50,405 nt of DNA. Origin: a bacterium. Lineage in GTDB: Bacteria; Hydrothermota; UBA3073; JACQXS01; JAQTXJ01. The stretch covers positions 1 to 50,405 of the forward strand of contig JAQUPX010000009.1 in the NCBI GenBank assembly GCA_028716385.1, given 5' to 3'. Below, piece by piece: positions 1 to 8,921 of the stretch (the first letter of the stretch is position 1; every line of letters begins with the position of its first letter). Both the position numbers and the translations under genes were made by a program. A model generated the notes under the pieces. That model was not told the origin of the DNA. It worked only from the letters and a program-made list of their open reading frames with translations, and made no database searches.

Positions 1-1
1 C

Positions 2-316
2 GCAACATCTTCTGATTTAAGTTATCTTAAGGAAACTTTTTTAAAATTGGTTCCGAAAGGAATTGAGATGAATAATCCGGATTTAGTTGCAGAGTTGTTA
101 GTATGTCTTCATTATATCGGGTTAAAGGATACCAAGCAGTATAATGAAGCAATAGATTATTTGCTTTCCTGTCAAAATTTAGATGGTTCGTGGGGTAACT
201 ATGAAAAATTGAAAAAAGAAGTTGAGAGTTTTAACCCTGTTTATATAGTTGAAGCAAGCCAATATCTTCATACAACCCATGTAGCTTTATGGGCATTAGC
301 TCTAGCATTTAAGTAA
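2..316 (+). CDS. Alpha/alpha-toroid (terpene cyclase-like) protein, C-terminal fragment
   Basis: The frame is open from the window edge at base 2 to the stop at 316, so the gene is 5'-truncated; the TTG at 47 is not needed as a start. About 104 residues are visible. The segment Cys-Gln-Asn-Leu-Asp-Gly-Ser-Trp-Gly matches the QW-type repeat of the squalene-hopene cyclase / prenyltransferase toroid fold. It is followed by a helix-rich His-Thr-Thr-His-Val-Ala-Leu-Trp-Ala tail typical of a last toroid helix pair. Substrate and reaction cannot be told from this end. It converges with the M23 peptidase gene, 67 bases away. The fold is fairly sure; the function is open. Confidence 0.6.
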   Translation, partial: ATSSDLSYLKETFLKLVPKGIEMNNPDLVAELLVCLHYIGLKDTKQYNEAIDYLLSCQNLDGSWGNYEKLKKEVESFNPVYIVEASQYLHTTHVALWALALAFK

Positions 317-383
317 ACTGTCTGATTCTTTCTCTATAGCAGGGTCGTTACTAAATAAAATTAGGGGAAAATTGATGTACTTA

Positions 384-1250
384 TTAATATGTAGTAGCTC
401 CCGGAATTATATAGTTCAAAGGAGGGGAAGATTCTCCACTTACTCTTACTTCATAATGAAGGTGAGGTCCGGTTGAGCGCCCTGTACTACCCATATAACC
501 TATAACCTCATTTCTATTTACTTTTTTGGAAAGACTAACTTTAGTGCGCGAAAGATGTCCATATAAAGTTCTGTATCCAAAGCCATGGTCAATTTCTACG
601 CACAAGCCAAGCCTTCCCGCGTCTTCAACTCTTGTGATTACGCCCGCCGCAGTTGCTAAAACAGGAGTTCCTACGTTATTTGCAATGTCCATGCCCGAGT
701 GATATTCCGAAGCACCTCCCATTTTCCGCCACCCAAAGTTTGAAGTAATAGCTCCTTGTGCAGGCCAAACAGAAGGAGTAGCATTGAGCACTTTCTCCGT
801 TCTGTTAATTGAATGTGTAAGCTCATCAAAGCTTTGGGATACAAAGTCAGTCCTGTTTTTTAACGCTTCCAAAGATTCCGTTAGTTTATCTACGATGCCA
901 ATAGAAGACCATTGAATTTTGGGACCACCAACTCCTAATTTTTCTATGTCTTCGTCTAAGGTGTCTAATCCCCATACTAATCTATTTTTATTATCTATAT
1001 TAACAAGAGAATCCAGTTTTATATTTAAAATATTTATATTTGCTGCCATTTTCTGTATTGAGTCTGTAAGTTGTTCGTTTTTCTTTTTTTGTTTAAAAAA
1101 GTTGGCTTTATGAATGCTGGAGTGAACAAACTGAAACACCGTAAATGTAGAACTCAGAAACGTGCAGATGAAAATGCTTGTAGCAAAGACAATATGAACA
1201 AGATTAATCCTTATAATCTTCTCGCCTATACATATAGTCCAATATTTCAT
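384..1250 (-). CDS. M23 family metallopeptidase, membrane-anchored
   Basis: A 288-residue peptidoglycan-type endopeptidase. Residues 16-42 form one membrane segment and 50-85 are a probable coiled coil. A spacer with further helices follows, and the LytM/M23 domain runs from about 160 to 275. The zinc and catalytic motifs are intact: His184-x3-Asp188 in H-S-G-M-D, His232 in G-H-L, and His263-Leu-His265. The arrangement (inner-membrane anchor, coiled coil, periplasmic M23 domain) is that of MepM/NlpD-like hydrolases or hydrolase activators that cut cell-wall cross-links. The ATG start has no clear Shine-Dalgarno sequence. It is a single gene facing away from island A. Family sure, exact substrate not. 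Confidence 0.92.
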   Translation of the reverse strand: MKYWTICIGEKIIRINLVHIVFATSIFICTFLSSTFTVFQFVHSSIHKANFFKQKKKNEQLTDSIQKMAANINILNIKLDSLVNIDNKNRLVWGLDTLDEDIEKLGVGGPKIQWSSIGIVDKLTESLEALKNRTDFVSQSFDELTHSINRTEKVLNATPSVWPAQGAITSNFGWRKMGGASEYHSGMDIANNVGTPVLATAAGVITRVEDAGRLGLCVEIDHGFGYRTLYGHLSRTKVSLSKKVNRNEVIGYMGSTGRSTGPHLHYEVRVSGESSPPLNYIIPGATTY

Positions 1251-1326
1251 ATATTAACACTAAAAATACTCAATTTCTATCTGCTTGTCAAGAGAAGTTC
1301 TTTTTAAAATCCCAAAAATATCTATT

Positions 1327-1360
1327 CCTAATTTACAACAACCTAACTTTTGCCCCGAAT
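1327..1360. repeat. Dispersed intergenic repeat, copy 1
   Basis: It begins with the word CTAATTTACAACAACC followed by TAACTTTT and a CCCCGAA segment. Related copies lie at 7613, 10796 and 12534, always between genes. It does not look coding. Its role is unknown. Confidence 0.55.
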
Positions 1361-1393
1361 TTGAGATAGGATTTTTTAATTCACAGAAGGAAC

Positions 1394-1443
1394 GAAAAAA
1401 GTTGGCATTAAAGATTGACAAAGATAGGTTTTCTCTTTATATA
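1394..1443 (+). promoter_or_regulatory. Sigma-70-type promoter of secreted-protein island A
   Basis: TTGACA (1415-1420), then 17 bases, then TATATA (1438-1443): a textbook -35/-10 pair about 25 bases before the first gene of the island. The 39 bases at 1394-1432 recur exactly at 35107-35145 ahead of island B, which supports a shared promoter/operator. Weaker similarity extends about 25 bases further upstream. Confidence 0.75.
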
Positions 1444-1465
1444 CAGTATATGATAATTAGTATAG

Positions 1466-3085
1466 ATGAAGATTGAAATGATTAACATACTTATATTACT
1501 TATTTTCCAGCAAACTTACGCCATAGGCACTTGGCCCAAAGCTGGTGCAACTCTTGAAAATACACATCTACAGTTTATGAAAGGTGCTATGTCAAGCACA
1601 CCTACTATCAAATGGTCTTACCATCAATCTAATACTCCTGGACTAGAATCCGAATGCACAGTCGCAGATGTAAATAACGATGATACGATGGAAGTTGTGC
1701 TTGGAAACCAGGGGGAGATTTTCTGGCTAAACGGTGAAAAAGGAACGCTAAGAGGATATTACGGGACATTGTTGTCTTCCGATTACTCGTATTCTGCGCC
1801 TGCATTAGGTGATGTTGATGGGGATTTTAAGATGGAAATTGTTACAATAAAAGATGACACTTCTTATGAAGTGGTGTGTCTGGACGGGAATTCATCTGCG
1901 CTAAAATGGAAACACACTTGCGGTTTTACGAGAGCAGGGGTATATTATTGTCCTTCCCCGGCAATTGCAGATGTTGATAAAGATAGCTCAATGGAAGTTA
2001 TTCTTGGTTATTGTGATTCAGTCTATTGCTTTTATGGAAACTCAGGTTTAGTAAAATGGAGTTACTCAGGAGGAGTAAATTCTGGAGATTGGCTAATGCC
2101 TTCCCCGGCAATAGCAGATATTGATAAAGACGATACCATAGAAGTCGTTATCTCGGCGATTAATGATTCGATTACTTGCCTAAACGGAGTAACCGGTATA
2201 AAAAAATGGAGTCGTTCAATATCACCCAGTTCTTCCTTTGTAAATTGGTCTGCCCCTGCAATCGCAGACGTTGATAAAGATACAAATATGGAAGTTATTA
2301 TTGGAGAGAATGATGGAAATATTTACTGCTTAAACGGGATAAACGGTGGAATAAAATGGACTTATCAAACTGGAGGTGAAGTATGGTCGTCACCGACACT
2401 TGTAGATGCTAATAACGACGACACCATGGAAGTTATTGTCGGGAGTAATGACCTCAATGTTTATTGCTTAAATGGGGTCACCGGCAAAGTAAAATGGACT
2501 TATTGCAAATCTACTGCTGCTTATATTCATCGGGCTATAACAGCCGCAGATATAGATGGGGATGGTAAAATTGAACTTTTGATCCCAAGTTGTAACGCCG
2601 GGGTTCCAAATTCGGTTGTTTGCCTCAACGGCGAAGATGGCTCGGTTTTATGGACAGTCCCGACACCATCTCACGATATTCACGATATAAGTATTGCAGA
2701 CATTGATAATGATGGATGCGTGGAATTAGTGTTCGTAGTATACGATCTCGTCGAAGCAAACAATAAAGTCTATGCTCTGGATGACATAGGAAATGCAAAA
2801 AATTGCGGGTGTATGGGAGTGAAAGAAAAAAGTAAAGAGTTAAGAGTAGAAAGTTTAGAGTTTAAAGTTATAGAAGAAAAGATTTATTTGTTTGCCCCGA
2901 ATACTATGCAAGCGAATATAAAACTTTATGATTTATGCGGTAGGTTAAAAAGCACTGTCTATCAAGGTACATTAAACAAGGGTAACTATACATTTACTCC
3001 TGACATAAAAGGTAACGGGGTATACTTTGCAGTTTTACGAACAGGAGATATTATAAGAACTGCAAAAATTATAAAGCTACAATAA
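1466..3085 (+). CDS. Secreted FG-GAP/PQQ-like beta-propeller protein with C-terminal sorting domain
   Basis: A 539-residue exported protein. A short hydrophobic leader ends near Q-Q-T-Y-A. It is followed by the block A-T-L-E-N-T-H-L-Q shared with four paralogues (3085, 37511, 42436, 43995). Residues about 50-440 carry repeats of the form S-S-P-A-I-A-D-V-D-K-D followed by M-E-V-V-I-G-S and Y-C-L-N-G-x-T-G-x-x-K-W-S-Y. These mix an FG-GAP/VCBS Asp-rich calcium-type loop with a PQQ-like Lys-Trp strand. The C-terminus (about 455-539) is a Por-type sorting domain. The paralogues begin at the Met equivalent to base 1478, so that start is possible; 1466 adds Lys2. It is the most divergent of the five. 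The stop overlaps the next start (TAATG). Surface display is likely; the ligand is unknown. Confidence 0.85.
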   Translation: MKIEMINILILLIFQQTYAIGTWPKAGATLENTHLQFMKGAMSSTPTIKWSYHQSNTPGLESECTVADVNNDDTMEVVLGNQGEIFWLNGEKGTLRGYYGTLLSSDYSYSAPALGDVDGDFKMEIVTIKDDTSYEVVCLDGNSSALKWKHTCGFTRAGVYYCPSPAIADVDKDSSMEVILGYCDSVYCFYGNSGLVKWSYSGGVNSGDWLMPSPAIADIDKDDTIEVVISAINDSITCLNGVTGIKKWSRSISPSSSFVNWSAPAIADVDKDTNMEVIIGENDGNIYCLNGINGGIKWTYQTGGEVWSSPTLVDANNDDTMEVIVGSNDLNVYCLNGVTGKVKWTYCKSTAAYIHRAITAADIDGDGKIELLIPSCNAGVPNSVVCLNGEDGSVLWTVPTPSHDIHDISIADIDNDGCVELVFVVYDLVEANNKVYALDDIGNAKNCGCMGVKEKSKELRVESLEFKVIEEKIYLFAPNTMQANIKLYDLCGRLKSTVYQGTLNKGNYTFTPDIKGNGVYFAVLRTGDIIRTAKIIKLQ

Positions 3086-4614
3086 TGATTACATTAATAT
3101 TATTTCTCTTTCAGCAAACTTACGCCGTCGGCACATGGACAAAGTATGGGGCGACTCTTGAGAATACGCATCTGCAATATATGAAGGGAGCAATGATGTC
3201 TGCGCCGGATGTAAAATGGTCGTACAAAACGAAAAGTGGGGAAGAATCCTATGGCGCAACAGTAGCAGATATTGACAAGGATGATACGATGGAAGTTGTG
3301 ATTGGAAGTCTTGATAACAAAGTTTGTTGTCTTAACGGGATAACCGGAGCAGTAAAATGGAGTTATTTAACCGGTATAGGTGGTGCAGTGTCTTCGCCAG
3401 AAATAGCAGATTTAGATAAAGACGATACAATGGAAGTAGTTATTGGAAGTTGTGATAATAAAGTTTATTGCCTTAATGGAATAACCGGAATTGCAAAATG
3501 GAGTTACCTAACCGGAAGTTGGGTAGGGGCTTCCCCGTCAATTGCAGATGTGGATAAAGATGATACACTGGAAGTAGTTATTGGGAGTGGTGACAACAAG
3601 GTTTATTGCCTTAATGGAATAACGGGAATGGCGAAATGGAGTTATATAACAGGAAATTCTATATGCTCTTCTCCGGCAATTGCGGATATTGATAAGAGTA
3701 ATAATATAATGGAAATAGTAATTGGAAGTTGGGATAAAAAAATTTATTGTTTGAACGGAATGACCGGAGGAGTGAAATGGAGTTATACAACAGGAGATAT
3801 AATCTATTCTTCTCCCGCAATTGCAGATGTAGATAAAGACGATACACTGGAAGTAGTAATCGGAAGTAACGATGATAAAATTTACTGTTTGAATGGAATG
3901 GACGGAACAGTGAATTGGAGTTATACAACAGGAGGGGATATAATGTCTTCCCCTGCAATAGCAGATGTGGATAAAGACGATACGCTGGAAGTGTTTATCG
4001 GCAGTGAGGGACCGTATGTTTATTGTTTGGATGGTATAAGAGGAGCGTTAAAATGGAGTTATCAGAGTCGTGGCACTCCGCATCGTGGAATGTCAGTCGC
4101 AGATTTAGATATGGATAATAAGTTTGAAGTGCTTGTCCCTGATTTTAATAGTGATTACCTAACCTGTCTTAATAGTGAAAATGGTTCGCTTTTATGGGAA
4201 AAACAATTAGCTAAAGATGTTCACGATATAACCATCGCAGACATTGATAACGATGGCTGTGTGGAATTAGTAATAGGAACTTGGGGAGACAGCACTTTCT
4301 GGACACTTGATGATATAACTAATTCTACTAATTGTGGCTGTATGGGAACGGAAGAAAAAAATAAAGAGTTAAAAGTAGAAAGTTCAGAGTTTAAAGTTAT
4401 AAAAGAAAAGATTTATCTCTCTGTCTCGAATACTATACAAGCGAACATAAAATTATACGACCTTTGTGGCAGATTAACAGAAACTATCTATCAAGGTACA
4501 TTAAGCAAAGGCAATTATACATTCACGTCCAACATTCGCAATAATGGAATTTATTTTGTAAAACTTACAACGCTCAATTTCAAAGAAACAAAGAAGTTAA
4601 TTTTGATAAAATAA
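3085..4614 (+). CDS. Secreted FG-GAP/PQQ-like beta-propeller protein with C-terminal sorting domain
   Basis: A 509-residue paralogue of the preceding protein, translationally coupled to it through TAATG. The leader M-I-T-L-I-L-F-L-F-Q-Q has no basic residue. At least seven propeller repeats of roughly 40 residues are visible, with calcium-loop motifs D-x-D-K-D-D-T-M/L-E-V. A C-terminal segment with N-C-G-C-M-G joins it to a sorting domain (K-L-Y-D-L-C-G-R-L and a G-I-Y-F-V-K-L strand). The hinge is Lys/Glu-rich and encoded by a DNA word also found in the genes at 1466, 35196 and 37511. Probably exported through a type IX-like route and held at or released from the cell surface. Confidence 0.88.
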   Translation: MITLILFLFQQTYAVGTWTKYGATLENTHLQYMKGAMMSAPDVKWSYKTKSGEESYGATVADIDKDDTMEVVIGSLDNKVCCLNGITGAVKWSYLTGIGGAVSSPEIADLDKDDTMEVVIGSCDNKVYCLNGITGIAKWSYLTGSWVGASPSIADVDKDDTLEVVIGSGDNKVYCLNGITGMAKWSYITGNSICSSPAIADIDKSNNIMEIVIGSWDKKIYCLNGMTGGVKWSYTTGDIIYSSPAIADVDKDDTLEVVIGSNDDKIYCLNGMDGTVNWSYTTGGDIMSSPAIADVDKDDTLEVFIGSEGPYVYCLDGIRGALKWSYQSRGTPHRGMSVADLDMDNKFEVLVPDFNSDYLTCLNSENGSLLWEKQLAKDVHDITIADIDNDGCVELVIGTWGDSTFWTLDDITNSTNCGCMGTEEKNKELKVESSEFKVIKEKIYLSVSNTIQANIKLYDLCGRLTETIYQGTLSKGNYTFTSNIRNNGIYFVKLTTLNFKETKKLILIK

Positions 4615-4625
4615 AGAGAGGGATT

Positions 4626-6755
4626 ATGAAAAAATATTTGATTTTATTTTCTACCTTTTTTGTTACCGCAATTACCTCTAATAGCTATGCCCAATATGCA
4701 GGCTGGGCAAATTACACCAACGGACAACATATTACAGCTATTGCCGATAGCGGAAACGAACTATGGATTGGCACTAATGGTGGTCTCGTAAGAATGAACA
4801 TAACTACCGGGGAAATGACATTTTATAACCACGCAAATTCCGTTTTGCCCCGTAACAATGTTACTGCTCTTGCAATACAAGGAAGTAATATATGGATTGG
4901 CACTGATGGTGGCGGGCTTGTGAAGTTTGACGGTACTAACTGGACTGTGTTCAAACAGTATACTTCCGGTTTGCCTAATAACTATGTCCAGGCACTTGCA
5001 ATACAAGGAAGTAATGTCTGGATTGGTACTTATCAGAATCTTGCGAAATTTAACGGCACTACCTGGACTGTATTCGATGAATCAAATTCAGGGCTGCCGA
5101 ATGATAACATCACTGCTCTTGCAGTAGAAGGAAGCAATGTATGGATTGGCACTTATTCTTATTATAGTGGCGGTCTTGTGAAGTACAATGGGATTAGCTG
5201 GACTGTTTATGACACCTCAAATTCAGAATTACCTTCTAACCATATCTATGCTCTTGCAGTAGAAGGAAGCAATGTCTGGGTTGGGTGTAGTGGTCTTGCA
5301 AAGTTTGACGGTACTAACTGGACTCTATATAATACTTCAAATTCCGGGTTACCGCATAATCATATTCCTGCTCTTATAACAGAAGGTAGTAATATATGGA
5401 TTGGCACCTGGGGTGGTCTTGCAAAATTTGACGGCATCACATGGACTACTTATGACACCTTAAATTCCGGTTTGCCTTATAACCATGTCCTTGCTCTTGC
5501 AATAGGAGGAAGTAATATATGGATTGGTACTGATAGCCTTTATAGTGGTAACGGTCGTCTTGCGAAGTTTGATGGGACTACCTGGACTGCGTTCAAAACC
5601 TCGAATTCTGGCTTGCCGGATAATCAAGTCCTTGCTATTGCAATAGAAGGCAGTAATAAATGGATCGGCTCTGCAAATTATGGTTATGGTGGTGGTCTTA
5701 CCAAGTTTGACGATACTCTCTGGACTAACTTTAACTACTCAAATTCCGGGGTGCCTTGTAACTATGTCAGAACTCTTGCAATAGAAGGGAGTAATATATG
5801 GGTTGGTACCTGGGGGTTTGGTCTTGCGAAGTTTGACGGCACTACATGGACTTCATATGCCGGGTTGCCCGTGGACTATGTTCAGACTCTTGCAATAGAA
5901 GGAAGTAATATCTGGATTGGCTCTTCTGATGATGGTCTTCTGAAGTACAATACCACTGCATGGACTACTTATGATACCTTAAACTCTGGTTTGCCTAATA
6001 ATGATGTTACTGCTCTTGCAATAGGAGGAAGCAATATCTGGATTGGCACTTTTGATGGTGGGCTTGCGAAGTTTGACGGCACTACATGGACTGTTTTTAA
6101 CGAATCAAATTCAGGATTACCATCTAACGAGATCTATGCTCTTGCAATAGAAGGAAGCAACATCTGGATTGGTACCTGTTATGGTGGGCTTGCGAAGTTT
6201 GACGGTACTACTACATGGACTGTGTTTAAAACATCGAATTCTGGCTTGCCTGATAATGATGTATACTCTCTTGCAACAGAAGGCAATAATATCTGGATTG
6301 GCACATTACATGGTGGGCTTGCGAGGTTTGACGACACTACATGGACAGTATTCAATGAATTAAATTCCGGGTTAACTTCTTACTGGGTCAGTGCGCTTGC
6401 AACACAAGGAAGTAATATTTTGATTGGCACTCATGATGGTGGTCTTGCAGTATATAATACTACCGGAGTAGAAGAAAACTCAAAATTAAAAACTCAAAGC
6501 TCAAAGCTTGAAATAGGACAAAATCCGTTTATCAAATCAACAATTATTAAGTATTTCATACCCCTTAGAACTCAAGTGATATTAAGTGTTTACGATATTT
6601 CTGGCAGTTGTGTGAAAACATTAGTTAATGGAGAGAAAGGGGCGGGGAGTTATAGCACAACCCTAAAAGCAAAAGAACTAAAAACAGGAATATATTTTGT
6701 GAGACTAAGTGCGGGCGAGTACAAAGAAACGAAGAAACTGGTATTGATGAAGTAG
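4626..6755 (+). CDS. Secreted Reg_prop beta-propeller protein with type A sorting domain
   Basis: A 709-residue protein with a normal signal peptide (M-K-K-Y, hydrophobic core, cleavage near S-Y-A-Q). About 14 repeats of roughly 40 residues follow, each reading W-I-G-T-x-G-G-L-A-K-F-D-G-T-x-W-T and then a S-N-S-G-L-P linker. This is the Reg_prop (two-component regulator propeller) repeat, enough for about two propellers. There is no transmembrane segment, kinase or HTH after it, so it is not a hybrid sensor. Residues about 628-709 are a type A sorting domain (G-Q-N-P-F-I-K-S-T-I-I-K-Y start, K-L-V-L-M-K end). RBS-like AGAGAGGG precedes the ATG. Paralogues: 39074, 45571 and the C-terminal part of 35196. 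Confidence 0.9.
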   Translation: MKKYLILFSTFFVTAITSNSYAQYAGWANYTNGQHITAIADSGNELWIGTNGGLVRMNITTGEMTFYNHANSVLPRNNVTALAIQGSNIWIGTDGGGLVKFDGTNWTVFKQYTSGLPNNYVQALAIQGSNVWIGTYQNLAKFNGTTWTVFDESNSGLPNDNITALAVEGSNVWIGTYSYYSGGLVKYNGISWTVYDTSNSELPSNHIYALAVEGSNVWVGCSGLAKFDGTNWTLYNTSNSGLPHNHIPALITEGSNIWIGTWGGLAKFDGITWTTYDTLNSGLPYNHVLALAIGGSNIWIGTDSLYSGNGRLAKFDGTTWTAFKTSNSGLPDNQVLAIAIEGSNKWIGSANYGYGGGLTKFDDTLWTNFNYSNSGVPCNYVRTLAIEGSNIWVGTWGFGLAKFDGTTWTSYAGLPVDYVQTLAIEGSNIWIGSSDDGLLKYNTTAWTTYDTLNSGLPNNDVTALAIGGSNIWIGTFDGGLAKFDGTTWTVFNESNSGLPSNEIYALAIEGSNIWIGTCYGGLAKFDGTTTWTVFKTSNSGLPDNDVYSLATEGNNIWIGTLHGGLARFDDTTWTVFNELNSGLTSYWVSALATQGSNILIGTHDGGLAVYNTTGVEENSKLKTQSSKLEIGQNPFIKSTIIKYFIPLRTQVILSVYDISGSCVKTLVNGEKGAGSYSTTLKAKELKTGIYFVRLSAGEYKETKKLVLMK

Positions 6756-6763
6756 TAGTAACA

Positions 6764-7525
6764 ATGAATAAAGAATCTTGCAAAGAGAATGAATTATTAA
6801 AACAATGGAAAAGAGATGAACAAGCTTCTTTCATTGGTTGGGATTTTTCTTATTTGGCAGGAAGATGGGAAGAGGAATGTCCTCCGTGGGATTATGAATC
6901 CATGGCGCAAAGGCTTGTAAAGAATGCAAACTCAGTTCTTGATATGGGAACCGGTGGTGGCGAAATTTTTTCGTCATTCGCCCCATTTTCCGGGCATACG
7001 GTGGCGATTGAAGGATATAAACCCAATATTACTGTCGCAAAAAGACGACTTGAACCATTAGGCGTTAAAGTATTGGAAACTGATGAATCAGATAAGTTGC
7101 CATTTAAAGATAAAGAGTTTGAACTTATATTAAACAGACATAGTGCATTTAGTGCTCAAGAAGTATATAGAATATTAAAGGGAACGGGGATTTTTCTTAC
7201 CCAACAGCTACCTGGTTCCGACAAGGGCGATCTTATTAAAACATTTGATGCACACCCGGAAATAATTGATTGGGGATTTGATAAAGCGAAAAAAGAACTC
7301 CTAAAAGCCGGATTTAGTCTAAAAGTTGGAAAAGAATGGACAGGGAAGATGAAGTTTAAAGATGTTGGTGCAGTAGTATATTATCTAAAAGCACTCCCCT
7401 GGCTTGTAGAAGGTTTTAGTGTTGAGAAGTATCTTCCTTATTTAAGGGGACTGCAAAAAAGAATTGACGAAGGGAAGGAATTAGTTTTTACTCAACAACG
7501 ATTTCTTATTCTGGCAGAGAAATAA
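6764..7525 (+). CDS. Class I SAM-dependent methyltransferase
   Basis: A 253-residue soluble protein. Motif I is V-L-D-M-G-T-G-G-G-E at about 58-67, the glycine-rich SAM loop. An acidic residue ends the next strand (A-I-E-G), and L-P-F-K-D-K-E-F-E-L-I-L-N-R-H is the motif IV region. It resembles the methyltransferase-11 group with a small-molecule substrate. It has no signal peptide, unlike its upstream neighbours, and starts 9 bases after the Reg_prop gene, so it probably shares their transcript. The substrate is not evident. Confidence 0.85.
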   Translation: MNKESCKENELLKQWKRDEQASFIGWDFSYLAGRWEEECPPWDYESMAQRLVKNANSVLDMGTGGGEIFSSFAPFSGHTVAIEGYKPNITVAKRRLEPLGVKVLETDESDKLPFKDKEFELILNRHSAFSAQEVYRILKGTGIFLTQQLPGSDKGDLIKTFDAHPEIIDWGFDKAKKELLKAGFSLKVGKEWTGKMKFKDVGAVVYYLKALPWLVEGFSVEKYLPYLRGLQKRIDEGKELVFTQQRFLILAEK

Positions 7526-7612
7526 TCCTGCGAGGATAAATTGGTAAAATAAAGACAATGAAAAGAGCTCCATTTGAAGTAGCGATAAGGGATTGCATAA
7601 CGGAAACATTCT

Positions 7613-7646
7613 CTAATTTACAACAACCTAACTTTTACCCCGAACT
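7613..7646. repeat. Dispersed intergenic repeat, copy 2
   Basis: It matches copy 1 (1327) almost base for base through CTAATTTACAACAACC-TAACTTTT and CCCCGAA. It lies in the 229-base gap between the methyltransferase and the minus-strand folP gene. Apart from this repeat and a weak ATCCT-GCG-AGGAT hairpin at 7526-7538, I see nothing in that gap. Confidence 0.55.
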
Positions 7647-7754
7647 CCATTAATATACAACTTTTTAGGACAATTTCTTTTGAGCAAGTTTCGGAGATTT
7701 AGGGAAAGGGGAAATGTAACTCGGTTGCTTAGAACAATTGCCTTATAAGCATGT

Positions 7755-8555
7755 TTATTTAATGTCTTGAATGGCTTGTAACATTTTCACAGCATCGTTT
7801 AGAGGTTTGACATCGTGTGTCCTGATATAATCTACTCCCTGAAGATATGCCCATATTTCGGTTGCCAGAGTTCCATAGTTTCTTTCCCGTACGGGACGAT
7901 TCAAAACAGAACCAATAAATGATTTTCGCGATGTTGATATGAAAAGCGGGCGATTAAAAGATTTTTTCAATTCTTTAAGATTTTTTAATACTTTCAAGCT
8001 TGGCTCCGGAGTTCCTCCAAGAAAGAACCCCATACCCGGGTCAAGTATAATACGGTCTGTTTTTATCCCGGCTTTGCTTAAAGTGTTAAGTCTTTCTTCG
8101 AAAAATGATTTTATTTCATCAAGTAAAGTAGTATAAGAGCGGGTTGTTTTTTCTGCATGGGGATTTTTATTGCGAGCAAACATAATGACTACCGGGACTT
8201 TCGAGCCAGAAAGAATTTCAATAGATTCAGGATTTTTCAAACCAGTAATATCATTTATCATTTTTACACCGTGTTGTAAGACATACTTAATGACTTCAGG
8301 TTTATACGTATCTATAGATATCCGGAATTTCTCTGGTTTAAGGACTTTAAGTATAACTGCCAATCTTTCGATTTCTTTACGGGCAGATATTTTTTCACCT
8401 TCCGGATTACTTGCTTCTGCGCCAATATCCAGCCAGTTTGCTCCTTCCGTAATTAAGCTTCTTGCTTTTTCTACGGCATCAACCAGTTCTAAAAACAACC
8501 CTCCATCGGAGAATGAATCGGAAGTAATATTCAGAATACCTACGATATTAACCAT
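7755..8555 (-). CDS. folP: Dihydropteroate synthase, Sul-like variant
   Basis: A 266-residue TIM-barrel enzyme that joins p-aminobenzoate to the pterin diphosphate in folate synthesis. G-I-L-N-I-T-S-D-S-F-S at 6-16, S-I-D-T-Y at 80-84, N-D at 101-102, D-P-G-M-G-F-F at 172-178, S-R-K-S-F at 209-213 and R-T-H-D at 245-248 are the expected active-site motifs. The usual S-T-R-P-G loop is replaced by E-A-S-N-P-E-G (47-53). The pABA-side motif reads D-P-G-M-G-F-F-L rather than D-P-G-F-G-F. From memory, both features match the plasmid-borne sulfonamide-resistance enzymes Sul1/Sul2 more than housekeeping FolP. No other folate gene is adjacent. No clear Shine-Dalgarno sequence. Confidence 0.92.
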   Translation of the reverse strand: MVNIVGILNITSDSFSDGGLFLELVDAVEKARSLITEGANWLDIGAEASNPEGEKISARKEIERLAVILKVLKPEKFRISIDTYKPEVIKYVLQHGVKMINDITGLKNPESIEILSGSKVPVVIMFARNKNPHAEKTTRSYTTLLDEIKSFFEERLNTLSKAGIKTDRIILDPGMGFFLGGTPEPSLKVLKNLKELKKSFNRPLFISTSRKSFIGSVLNRPVRERNYGTLATEIWAYLQGVDYIRTHDVKPLNDAVKMLQAIQDIK

Positions 8556-8921
8556 AAAATATCTACAGTTTTAGCAAATTAATTCTAATAGTCCTTTTTT
8601 GCTGCAAAAATTACACTATGTAAGATTTATTCTAAAAAGCAAGTGTTTTTTTGAAAAGACAGGAGGCAACCAACAACAAATAGCTATAATGCCCAAACTA
8701 CAACAAAACTAACAGAAAAGTTCATTATTAATTACATCAAATAAAAAATTTATTATCGAAGGGAATTTCACTGCCTTTCGTCTTTATAATAGTCTTGCCT
8801 CCTATTCTGGTTATATTTAGTTTCTTCAAAAAAAGAATTGAGATAGATTAAAATCAGCAATTAGCTAATAGTTAATGCGTTCTTTTCCAAGAAAAAACTG
8901 TATGTGCCTTAATAATTCGTC
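8556..8921. other. Gene-free stretch upstream of folP
   Basis: About 365 AT-rich bases without a plausible reading frame on either strand. It presumably holds the folP promoter on the minus strand, but I find no convincing -35/-10 pair. A degenerate relative of the dispersed repeat may start near 8690. No GGGAACT-type palindrome is present, unlike the other sigma-54 upstream regions. Confidence 0.5.

Noticed and set aside
1402..1425. TTGGCATTAAAGATTGACA read as a sigma-54 promoter
   Set aside because: GG is present but the -12 position does not give GC at the required spacing; the TTGACA-N17-TATATA reading is better.
1285..1476. 63-codon frame covering the island A promoter
   Set aside because: It spans repeat and promoter sequence and has no RBS or homologue within the window.
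4626..6755. Tandem units of about 120 bases suggesting a CRISPR-like or satellite array
   Set aside because: The units are in frame, encode regular Reg_prop blades and vary at synonymous positions; they are protein repeats.
7559..7654. 31-codon reading frame overlapping the dispersed repeat
   Set aside because: It has no clear RBS, and the shared peptide with a frame near 1330 comes only from the DNA repeat.
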